This document shows, one piece after another, positions 46,437 to 56,384 of a stretch of DNA of 64,000 nt. The DNA is taken from the NCBI RefSeq assembly GCF_024679095.1, contig NC_066517.1:18635600-18699599 (forward strand), given 5' to 3'. Every line of letters starts with the position of its first letter. Within the stretch, counting starts at the first letter, position 1. The stretch comes from Eriocheir sinensis. Its lineage: Eukaryota; Arthropoda; Malacostraca; Decapoda; Varunidae. The position numbers and the translations under genes are program-made. Below the pieces are notes generated by a model. That model did no database searches and was not told the origin of the DNA. It saw nothing but the letters and a program-made list of their open reading frames with translations.

Positions 46437-47345
46437 GTGGTGGCCGAGTGGTCAGCTTGAGGAAATTCAATAGATGGTTCTTGGTTCGAATTCCGTCAAC
46501 AGTTATCCATTTCTAATCACTGCTGGAAAGAAAGAGAAGAGAAGAGATATGAAGGAAAGAGTTAAGAAAGATAGAAAGTGGTAAGAAGAGGTGGTGGCCG
46601 GGTGGTTAGTTTAAGGAAATTCAATAGATGGTTCTTGGTTCGAATTCCATCAACAATTATCTATTTCTAATCACCGCTGGAAAGAAAGAAAGAGATGAGG
46701 TATGAAGGAAAGAGTTAAGAAAGATAGAAAGTGGCAAGAAGAGGTAGTGGCCGAGTGGTTAGCTTGAGGAAATTCAACAAAGGGTTCTTGGTTCGAATTC
46801 CGTCAACAATTATACATTTCTAATCACTGTTGGAAAGAAAGAAAGAAAGAGGTATGAAGGAAAGAGTTAAGAAAGATAGAAAGTGGCAAGAAGAGGTAGT
46901 GGCCGAGTGGTTAGCTTGAGGAAATTCAACAAAGGGTTCTTGGTTCGAATTCCGTCAACAGTTATCCATTTCTAATCACTGCTGGAAAGAAAGAAAGAGA
47001 TGAGGTATGAAGGAAAGAGATAAGAAAGATAGAAAGTGGCAAGAAGAGGTGGTGGCCGAGTGGTTAGTTTGATAATTAGTAATCATAATAAACTCTTTCG
47101 AATTCCATCCACCATAATCAATTTCCGAGTGTCCAGATATCTCCCCCAAGCTATCCATCAACCTTAACCTTGTAAGAAGAGAAGGCGGAGGAAGAGAAAA
47201 GCAGAAGAGGAGCTGTCCGAGTGGTTAGTTCAGGAAGTAAATTAATTAACATACATTCCTCGAGTGAGCTCCCGCCAACAGCTGTCTATTTATGAGCACT
47301 GTCGAGTGGCTAAAGATCACCCACACATTACCCCATCAACCTTAA
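46437..47345 (+). repeat. Tandem array of ~153-bp units with tRNA-Ser-like pol III promoter motifs
   Basis: Units start near 46,437, 46,591, 46,744, 46,896, 47,049 and 47,210 (spacing 152-161 bp). Each opens with TGGCCGAGTGGTTAG or a near match, which fits the pol III A box (TGGCNNAGTGG). The first four have GGTTCGAATTCC about 44 bp downstream, close to the B box. The remainder is purine-rich (GAAAGAAAGAG, AAGAAAGATAGAAAGTGGYAA). The last unit carries CACTGTCGAGTGGCTAAAG, part of the 63.5 kb SINE body. The array thus looks like tandem amplification of a SINE head plus spacer. The four clean units differ by a few substitutions and small indels. Confidence 0.85.
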
Positions 47346-47459
47346 CCTGGATAGCGACTCTGAGCACGCGGAACACCGAGGGACAGACAGCGGGATACAA
47401 AAAGAGTAAGTGGAAAATTCTCGTCGCGTCAGCACAGGGCGGGGCCAACAAACAGTGAT

Positions 47460-48440
47460 GGAAAAAGAGAAAAGGACAGTCTAGGTGCCATTTGTGCTTG
47501 AATATGAAGAAAAATGAGGAAAAGGAGGGAACGGAGAAACAAAGAGAGAACAGATTGTGCGCGCTGTGTTTGAAGATAAAAAAACAATAGGAGAAAGGAA
47601 AGGAGGAAAAGGAGAAACAAAGAGAAAACAGATTGTGCGCGCTCTGTTTGAAGATAAAAAACAAAAAACAATATGTAGAAGGAAAGGAGGAAAACGAGAA
47701 ACGAAGACAACAACAGATTGAGCCTTGTGTCTGGAAATTAGGAGAAATTAGGAAAAGGAGGACGGAGAGGAGAAGCAAAGAGACAACAGATGTGCGCACT
47801 CTATCTGAAGACAAAAAAAAAGGAGGAAAAGGAGGATGAAAATGAGAAACAGAGAGACATCATTAGATTGCGTTTTATAAGAAGATGAAAAAGAGAGGAA
47901 AAGGAGGATGGAAAGGAGAAACAGATGTGCGCACTCTATCGGAAGACAAAGGAAAAAAGGAGGAAAATGAGGATGGAAAGGAGAAAAAAAAGAGAGTCTG
48001 TGCGCACTCTATCTGAAGACAAAAAAATAGGAGGAAAAGGAGGATGGAAAGGTTAAGGAGACAACATTAGATTGGGCTTTATCCGAAGATGAAAAAAGAA
48101 GGAATAAGGGTAAAAAAGGAGAAACGAAGGGAAAACAACGTGAGCCCAGTGTCTGAAGATGAAAAAAAGAGGGATAAAAGAAGGAAAAGGAGAACCAAAA
48201 GAGAATGAAAAACGAGGAAAATGAGGAGGATAAGAATAAACGAAGAGACAAGAAGGAAAAGGAGAACCAAAAGAAAAAGAAAAACAAGGAAAATGAAGAG
48301 GATAAGAATAAACGAAGAGACAAGAAGGAAAAGGAAAACCAAAAGAGAATGAAAAACAAGGAAAATGAGGAAAATAAGAATAAAAGAAGAGACAACAATA
48401 GATTGCAACATGAGTCTGACTATGGAAAAAAAGGAGGATA
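47460..48440 (+). repeat. ~95-bp purine-rich tandem array
   Basis: Units share AGGAGAAACAAAGAGA, AACAGATTGTGCGCGCT and TTGAAGATAAAAAA; later units change to GAGAATGAAAAACAAGGAAA with AATAAACGAAGAGACAAGAA. Confidence 0.9.
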
Positions 48441-48599
48441 AGGGGGACGAAGAGATAGCATTTACAATTAAGTGAAGCAGCGGAAAATATCAGTGAGCAA
48501 AAAGTGGAAGGAGCATAAAAAGTGGAAGGATTATAAGTGGTTTACATAAAGGTGTCTTGAAGGTGTTGTCTTTCTTATGGGGAAAAAAATGGAAAAGGG

Positions 48600-49090
48600 A
48601 AAAATGCCGGGAAACAAATATGTATATCAGAAAAGTAACACTAAGCAGAACACTGATGAAAAGAAAATGGGAAATGTATAAGAGAAGAAAGGAAAAAAAT
48701 GAATAAAGTAAGACAAAAAAAAAAATACTGATAGCAAAAGAAAAAAATAAGAAAAAAGGGAAGTGAAGGAAAACATAAAACCTGAAATCCACATAAAGAA
48801 AAAATCAAATGTCAAAAAACGAGCCAAATAAAGGAAGACTAAATACCAGAGACAACGGGAACTAAACAAAATACTGATGAAAAGAAAATGGGAAATGAAT
48901 AAAAGAAGATAAGAAAATAAATAAATGAAGCAGGACAAAAAAATACGGATAACAAAGGGAAAAAATAAGAAAAAAGACGAAGGATAAAAAATAAAACCTG
49001 AAATCCACATAAACAAAAAATCAAATGTAAAAAAACGAACCAAATAAAGGGAGACTAAATACCAGAGACAACGGGAACCAGACAAAAAAA
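48600..49090 (+). repeat. ~215-bp tandem duplication
   Basis: Two units share AATACTGATGAAAAGAAAA, CCTGAAATCCACATAAA, AAAAAATCAAATGT and CTAAATACCAGAGACAACGG. Confidence 0.92.
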
Positions 49091-49479
49091 AAGAAAGAAA
49101 AAAAGAAGCAGTACAAGATTTTACCAGAACCAGATCTTACTCCCCAAGTTCATCGTGACCTTGCTACCTTCCAAGCTTTCTAATGGACCAGAGTTGTTTT
49201 TTCTTTACCTACAAACCTGGACTTTTTTTTTACCTACAAACCTGGAATTTTTTTTTGTTTACGTGTAGAAGTAATCACTCCTTCATCTTTACGCAATATG
49301 GTTACGGGATTCGAACGTGTTTTACCTCATCGTTCGTCATTCTTAAGGTTAATAATATTCTTTTTCTAGTGGTAATGATGACTGAGAAAAATAAATGTGT
49401 GTGGGGTTGATGTCGGTTAGATTATGTGGAAAAAAGTGGAGTGTGTTGCGTGTGTGTGTTTTGAGTGTTAGGTTCTTCA

Positions 49480-49682
49480 GTTTCATCATTATCATCATCA
49501 TCATCATCATCATCTTCATCTTCTTTTTCTTTTCTTTTCTATATTCTTTTCTTCTTCTTCTTCTACTACTTCTGCTTCTTTTTCTTCTTCTACTTCTTCT
49601 ACTTCTTCTTCTTCTTTTTCTTCTTCTTCTTCTTCTCCTTCTCCTTCTCCTTGTTCTTGTTCTTGTTCTTGTTCTTCCTCTT
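49480..49682 (+). repeat. (CAT)n, (CTT)n and (TTGTTC)n tracts
   Basis: Successive trinucleotide and hexanucleotide arrays. Confidence 0.95.
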
Positions 49683-49754
49683 TTACTTTATATTATTATC
49701 AATACAACAAAATGTAACATATAAACTGTGTGTGTTTTTTTGTGTGTGTTTGTT

Positions 49755-49862
<108 letters not shown>

Positions 49863-50009
49863 AGCAGGGTCACGTTATTCAGCCACGCCAAGATGACCGA
49901 CAAACTTCAAGGATATTTGACCAAAAGAAGAAAAAAAAAAAGAAAAAGAAAAAACAGGGTAAGGGAATGTCATGACTCAGGTGACTCAAGAACACGGGAA
50001 AGGTGAATA

Positions 50010-50121
50010 AGAAGAAGAAGAAGAAGAAGAAGAAGGTTGTTGTTGTTGTTATTATTATTAGTATGAATAAAATTTTTAGAAGAAAAACGATCAATAAAAA
50101 GAACATCAAAAAAAACAAAAA

Positions 50122-50156
<35 letters not shown>

Positions 50157-50190
50157 GCAACAACAACAACAACAACAACAACAATACTAA
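50010..50190 (+). repeat. (AAG)n, (TTG)n and (AAC)n arrays
   Basis: GAAGAAGAAG at 50,010-50,035, GTTGTTGTT following, and ACAACAACA at 50,124-50,183. Confidence 0.97.
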
Positions 50191-50259
50191 TAATGATAAT
50201 TCCTGATGTGTGGGAGGAATGTGCAGTGAGGTGAAAAGAAAAAAAAAAACTGTCGCTGG

Positions 50260-50770
50260 ATGGAAATAAAGGAAAGACAGGTAGAGAGGTGGAGAGGAGG
50301 GAGAGGGAGGAGAGGGAGACAAGTTGTGAGGGGGTGGGGCGGGGGGGGGGGAGGAAAACAGGTATGCTGGAGGTGAGAGGAGAATCGAGACTGGTGAAGA
50401 ACGAGACTTTATGGAAAAATATAGAAAAAAATAGATATAGATAAAAATAGATACATAAATAGATAATGAATGAGTGAGGAGGTTGAGGAGGAAAACGATC
50501 AAGTAAGGGAGTCTGGGAGGGGAGAAAGAGAGGGGGAGGGGGAACAGGGGGGAAAGAAAGGGAGAGTTATGCAAATTAGGGAGCAGGAGAAGGAGGAGTA
50601 GGAGGAGGAGGAGGGAGAAGAAGGTGAGAAGTGTATAAAAGGGGAAAGGTGAGTTAATTAAAAGGGGGAAAGGAATCTAAACAGGTGTGGGACAAGATAG
50701 AGCAGGTGTGTTGTGGTGTAAGAGAGACGAATGAAGGGTTAGAGGACATATATGCAAAGGGAGAAGGGGA
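50260..50770 (+). repeat. Purine-rich low-complexity DNA
   Basis: GGAGAGG and GGGGGG tracts; the right part leads into the 136-bp array. No gene is seen. Confidence 0.7.
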
Positions 50771-51591
50771 GGTGGAGGAGGAGGAGAGTAAAAGTGGACA
50801 GGTGTGTTAATTAAAGAGGGAAAGAAACATTAACAGGTGTGGGACGAAGAACAGGTATGGGGTTTAGACGTAAAGGAGACGGATTGTAAAAGGTAATTTG
50901 TGTACAAAGGAAGGAAGGGGAGGAGAGGAAGGGAGCAGGTGTGTTAATTAAAGAGGGAAAGAAACATTAACAGGTGTGGGACGAAGAACAGGTATGAGGT
51001 GGAGACGTAAAACTGACGGATTTTAAAAGGGGATTTGTGTACAAGGGAAGAAAGGTTAGGAGAGGAAGGGAGCAGGTGTGTTAATTAAAGAGGGAAAGAA
51101 ACATTAACAGGTGTGGGACGAAGAACAGGTATGAGGTGGAGACTTAAAATAGACGGATTGTAAAAGGGGATTTGTGTACAAGGGAAGAAAGGTTAGGAGA
51201 GGAAGGGAGCAGGTGTGTTAATTAAAGAGGGAAAGAAACATTAACAGGTGTGGGACGAAGAACAGGTATGAGGTGGAGACTTAAAAGAGACGGATTGTAA
51301 AAGGGGATTTGTGTACAAGGGAAGAAAGGTTAGGAGAGGAAGGGAGCAGGTGTGTTAATTAAAGAGGGAAAGAAACATTAACAGGTGTGGGACGAAGAAC
51401 AGGTATGAGTTGGAGACGTAAAACAGACGGATTTTAAAAGGGGATTTGTGTACAAGGGAAGAAAGGTTAGGAGAGGAGGGGAGCAGGTGTATAAAAGGCG
51501 ACAGGTGTGTTGATTAAAAAGAAGGGAAAAACAAACAGGTGTGGGAGAAAGGAGGAGAACAGGTATGAGGTGGAGACATAAGAGAGAAGAA
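50771..51591 (+). repeat. ~136-bp tandem array, about six units
   Basis: Units share GCAGGTGTGTTAATTAAAG, GAAACATTAACAGGTGTGGG, ACGAAGAACAGGTATGAGG and GGGGATTTGTGTACAAGGG. Middle units differ by only one or two bases. Confidence 0.95.
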
Positions 51592-51630
51592 TACATAAGA
51601 ACATAAGAACGTAAGGAGTCTGCAAGAGGA
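51592..51630 (-). mobile_element. Minimal 3' end of the same LINE family, antisense
   Basis: Read on the minus strand this is CTCTTGCAGACTCCTTACG followed by TTCTTATG octamers, the same 3' terminus as the 33.4 kb LINE. Only ~20 unique bases and about three octamers remain. It sits at the end of the 136-bp tandem array. Confidence 0.6.
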
Positions 51631-52000
51631 AAGAACAGGTGTTGAGGAGGGAGGGAAAGAAGGAGGGAGGGGAGAGGAGGCAGAAGGGAGGGAGGGAGCA
51701 AAACAGGTGTGGAAAGGAGGAGGATAACAGATAGAGATGGAGACGTAAGAGAGACGAATGCTAAGAGGACATATGTAGAGGGGAAGGAAGGGGGAGGAAG
51801 AGGGAAAGGGAGGGGGTAGAAAAGGGGAAAGGGGGGGGGGGAACAAATACCTCCCAGGACGCCCTACTTAAGCTGTCTTGTAGAGAAGGTGACCCAGCGC
51901 CTCCATACCTCACCTTCAGGAGGCAAAAAAACGGAGGGCGGAGGGAGGGAAGAAGGGGGGGAAGGGGGGGTAGGGGGAGGAAGGGAGAGACGGAGGGGCG
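51631..52000 (+). repeat. Purine-rich GGAGG low-complexity DNA
   Basis: GGAGGGAGGG and a 10-G run near 51,832. No gene is seen. Confidence 0.7.
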
Positions 52001-52034
52001 GCGTCGGTATTATGGTCACGATTTTGGCCTTGAC

Positions 52035-52139
52035 ACCGCCACCACCACCACCACCACCACCGCCACCGTCACCGCCGCCGCCGCCACCTCCACTACTGTC
52101 ACCTCCACTAACCACACCCTATATCGGTCTCTTTTATCA

Positions 52140-52173
<34 letters not shown>

Positions 52174-52450
52174 TTTTGACTCTTTTCTTTCTCTCCTTTT
52201 TGTTTTGTTTTTGTTGTTGTGTCTTTTTTTCTCTATTTTTTTTCTTTTTACTTTTTTTCTTTTCCTCCATTCTCGTTCTCGTTTTCGTCCTCTTCCTCCT
52301 CCTACTCCTTTCTGTTCTTGTTCTTCTTTTTTTTCTTGTCTCTTCTTTTTCTTCTTCTTCTTCTTCTTTTTTATCATCCTTCTTGTTCTTTTTGTTCTCC
52401 TTGTTCTTCTTGTTCTTCTTCTTGTTCTTGTTCTTGTTCTTCTTGGCCTT
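52035..52450 (+). repeat. (CCA/CCG)n, (CT)n and (TTC)n tracts
   Basis: CCA/CCG at 52,035-52,090, (CT)n at 52,142-52,170, then TTCTTG/TTC repeats to 52,445. Confidence 0.93.
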
Positions 52451-52564
52451 ACCCCCCCCCCCTCCTACTCCTTCCAGGCATTCCATAACCCCATCAGTAA
52501 TACGCGTGACCTTGACCACCTGATTGATGGTAAACTGTGGGAATGCACGGCGAAGCTAGTTATT

Positions 52565-53130
52565 ACACCTGGGAGGAAGGAAGGGAGGGAGGGAGAGAGC
52601 TAATAGGAAGGAGGGAGGGAGGGATGGTGGTACAGAAAGGAGGGAGCTAACGGGAGAGGTAGGGAGTGAGGGAGGCATAGAAGGGAGGAACGGTGGTTGA
52701 TAGGCAGGTAGGTAGGTGGGTAGTTAGAGAGAGGAAGGAAGGAAGGAAGGGAGGGTGGGAAGACGGAGGAAAGGGAGAGTTAGGATGCTGAAACGGGAGA
52801 TGAAGAGATGCTGGGAAGAGGGAGGCTGGGAAGGAGGTGATGAGATGAAGGTGTGAGGGGAGAGGAGGAGGATAAGGGAGGGGGAGGAAGAGGGGGGAGA
52901 TAAAGTGATGTGTTGGAAAGGAAGGAAAGGCAGGGAGCATAGCGATAGAGGCAGGAGGCATAGGGACCAAAAGAAGAGAGATAAGAGAGAGGGAGATGCT
53001 GAAGGAGAGGGAGGAAGAGGAGGTGGAGGGAGATAAACGAAACGAGGGAGGAAAGAGGAAAGAGCAGGGAGCATAACACTTGGGGAATGGGGAGAGGGAG
53101 AATTATGGGTGCCAGGGGAGGTGGGTATAG
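52565..53130 (+). repeat. Purine-rich GGAGGGA low-complexity DNA
   Basis: Recurring GGAGGGAGGGA, GGAGCATAGCGATAGAGGC and GGGAGATAAA words. No gene is seen. Confidence 0.75.
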
Positions 53131-53261
53131 ATAGGGGGCCCGGGGGGGTGCTTGCAACACTTGGGATGTGAAAGAGAAAACGGGAGGCGGAGACCTAACC
53201 TTGGGGCGCGGGGCATGGGAGGGGCGACTTGTGTAGACCTGGGTGACGGACGAGTAATTGT

Positions 53262-53262
<1 letters not shown>

Positions 53263-53310
<48 letters not shown>

Positions 53311-53525
53311 ATTTATTTTTCTGTTATTTTATTTAAGTTATTCCATTTTTTTTATTTTTCAACTTTTCTATCATTCTATTTTTCTATTATTCTATTTAAC
53401 GTATTCAATTTTTCTATCATTTTATTCAACTTATTCTATTTTTCTATTTCACTTATTCTATTTTTCTATCATTTTATTCAACTTATTCTATTCAACCTTT
53501 TCTATTTTTCTATTTCCATAACTGA
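53263..53525 (+). repeat. (CT)n and (TATTTTTCTAT)n
   Basis: (CT)n at about 53,270-53,308, then ~30-bp AT-rich units with TCTATTTTTCTATCATT and CAACTTATTC. Confidence 0.9.
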
Positions 53526-53692
53526 GCTGCTTTCGTAAACTAACAATGGGTAAACAAACAAACAAACAAACGAATAAACAAACAGACAGACAAAACATGA
53601 AAATACAATAAAAAAAACTAGCCGAAGATACAAGCGTCAAACAAGTTTATAAACAACACCTGGTAAATTATCCTCATTATTAAGGGTTAGAG

Positions 53693-53886
53693 CAGCGTTG
53701 CCAGATTGTCGTACTCAGCCTCTTATATTTACCGACTTCCGACCCCAAAACTGTCTCCTGGACCCCACTAACGAGATTCACTTAAAATTATCGTTAAAAT
53801 AGTTAATTCCTGATGTTTCTTGGCAATAGTTAGGCGTCAGAAACCGGTAAATACTATGCTCTAAGTACGATAATCTGGCAACGGTG
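53693..53886. mobile_element. Complete hAT-like MITE, 194 bp, with 8-bp target-site duplication
   Basis: The left end is CAGCGTTGCCAGATTGTCG and the right end, reverse-complemented, is CACCGTTGCCAGATTATCG; the inverted ends continue through TACTYAG. Flanks carry the direct repeat GGTTAGAG at 53,685-53,692 and 53,887-53,894. Terminal CA...TG and an 8-bp duplication fit the hAT superfamily. No open frame is present, so the element is non-autonomous. The interior is almost the reverse complement of 5053-5240. Confidence 0.8.
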
Positions 53887-53962
53887 GGTTAGAGGGAGTA
53901 AAAAAATAATTGACGAGGAAAGAAACAAAAAGGAAGAGAGTGGTGAAAAGCAAAACGATGTG

Positions 53963-55945
53963 GACGAGGGAGAGAAGATAAGGGAGGTGGACGAGGGAAA
54001 GACGATAAGGGAGGTGGACGAGGGAAAGACGATAAGGGAGGTGGACAAGGGAAAGACGATAAGGGAGGTGGACGAGGGAAAGACGATAAGGGAGGTGGAC
54101 GAGGGAAAGACGATAAGGGAGGTGGACGAGGGAAAGACGATAAGGGAGGTGGACGAGGGAGAGAAGATAAGGGAGGTGGACGAGGGAAAGATGATAAGGG
54201 AGGTGGACGAGGAAAAGACGATAAGGGAGGTGGACGAGGGAAAGACGATAAGGGAGGTGGACGAGGAAAAGACGATAAGGGAGGTGGACGAGGAAAAGAT
54301 GATAAGGGAGGTGGACGAGGAAAAGACGATAAGGGAGGTGGACGAGGAAAAGATGATAAGGGAGGTGGACGAGGAAAAGATGATAAGGGAGGTGGACGAG
54401 GGAAAGATGATAAGGGAGGTGGACGAGGGAAAGATGATAAGGGAGGTGGACGAGGGAAAGAAGATAAGGGAGGTGGACGAGGGAAAGATGATAAGGGAGG
54501 TGGACGAGGAAAAGACGATAAGGGAGGTGGACGAGGGAAAGACGATAAGGGAGGTGGACGAGGAAAAGACGATAAGGGAGGTGGACGAGGGAAAGACGAT
54601 AAGGGAGGTGGACGAGGAAAAGACGATAAGGGAGGTGGACGAGGGAAAGAAGATAAGGGAGGTGGACGAGGGAAAGAAGATAAGGGAGGTGGACGAGGGA
54701 AAGATGATAAGGGAGGTGGACGAGGAAAAGACGATAAGGGAGGTGGACGAGGGAGAGAAGATAAGGGAGGTGGACGAGGGAAAGACGATAAGGGAGGTGG
54801 ACGAGGGAAAGACGATAAGGGAGGTGGACGAGGGAAAGAAGATAAGGGAGGTGGACGAGGGAAAGATGATAAGGGAGGTGGACGAGGAAAAGACGATAAG
54901 GGAGGTGGACGAGGAAAAGACGATAAGGGAGGTGGACGAGGAAAAGACGATAAGGGAGGTGGACGAGGAAAAGACAGACGATAAGGGAGGTGGACGAGGG
55001 AAAGAAGATAAGGGAGGTGGACGAGGGAAAGACGATAAGGGAGGTGGACGAGGGAAAGAAGATAAGGGAGGTGGACGAGGGAAAGAAGATAAGGGAGGTG
55101 GACGAGGGAAAGACGATAAGGGAGGTGGACGAGGGAAAGAAGATAAGGGAGGTGGACGAGGGAAAGATGATAAGGGAGGTGGACGAGGGAAAGATGATAA
55201 GGGAGGTGGACGAGGAAAAGAAGATAAGGGAGGTGGACGAGGGAAAGACGATAAGGGAGGTGGACGAGGAAAAGAAGATAAGGGAGGTGGACGAGGGAAA
55301 GACGATAAGGGAGGTGGACGAGGGAAAGAAGATAAGGGAGGTGGACGAGGAAAGACGATAAGGAGGTGGACGAGGAAAGACGATAAGGGAGGTGGACGAG
55401 GGAAAGAAGATAAGGAGGTGGACGAGGAAAGAAGATAAGGGAGGTGGACGAGGAAAGACGATAAGGGAGGTGGACGAGGAAAAGAAGATAAGGGAGGTGG
55501 ACGAGGGAAAGACGATAAGGGAGGTGGACGAGGGAATGAAGATAAGGGAGGTGGACGAGGGAAAGACGATAAGGGAGGTGGACGAGGGAATGAAGATAAG
55601 GGAGGTGGACGAGGGAAAGACGATAAGGGAGGTGGACGAGGGAATGAAGATAAGGGAGGTGGACGAGGGAAAGAAGATAAGGGAGGTGGACGAGGGAATG
55701 AAGATAAGGGAGGTGGACGAGGGAAAGAAGATAAGGGAGGTGGACGAGGGAAAGACGATAAGGGAGGTGGACGAGGGAATGAAGATAAGGGAGGTGGACG
55801 AGGAAAAGATGATAAGGGAGGTGGACGAGGGAAAGACGATAAGGGAGGTGGACGAGGAAAAGATGATAAGGGAGGTGGACGAGGGAGAGAAGATAAGGGA
55901 GGTGGACGAGGGAAAGATGATAAGGGAGGTGGACGAGGAAGAGGA
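53963..55945 (+). repeat. 27-bp minisatellite, about 73 units
   Basis: The unit encodes REVDEGKTI per 27 bp on the plus strand; variants are nonsynonymous (T/M/K, G/E, K/E/M). A few indels near 54,975 and 55,350-55,430 shift the frame. Both strands are stop-free for most of the length (492 codons plus, 699 codons minus). Variation shows no third-position bias, so I treat the frames as by-products. Confidence 0.95.
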
Positions 55946-55989
55946 AAGAAAGTGCGATAAATAAGGACAAATAAGTTTTTTTTTCCATA

Positions 55990-56300
55990 TTTGTTTCCTT
56001 TTTTTATGACCTTGAACTGATTCCTTTGCTGTAAAAAAAAAAAAAAAAAAAAAATACTTCCATTCCTCTCTTAGTATTTATTCAGGAAAAAAGAAATGGT
56101 TACAGGATAGATGTTTTCACTACCGTAGAAAATAAAATAAAAAAGGGTGATGAACGAGGGAAAGAAAGATATCCACTACCATCTCCATCACCACTATACC
56201 GTCAGAACCACTAACACCACCATCGCTACCATCACCACTAACAACAACACCACCTCCACCACCACCACAATCTGTTTACCATCTCATTGATTAACTTATT
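55990..56300. other. Spacer between the two large minisatellites
   Basis: A 22-A run near 56,033 and (CCA)n words at 56,180-56,270. No gene is seen. Confidence 0.5.
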
Positions 56301-56384
56301 CATGGTGGCGCAAGAGCAATTTTTCTCCCCAAACTGGGTAGCGGGGCCTTGGCGGTGCTGCAGTCTACGTATGCCTTGTGGCTG

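Noticed and set aside
53889..55988. 699-codon minus frame and 492-codon plus frame
   Set aside because: Both come from a 27-bp repeat (a multiple of three). Unit variation is not synonymous-biased, so no coding selection is visible.
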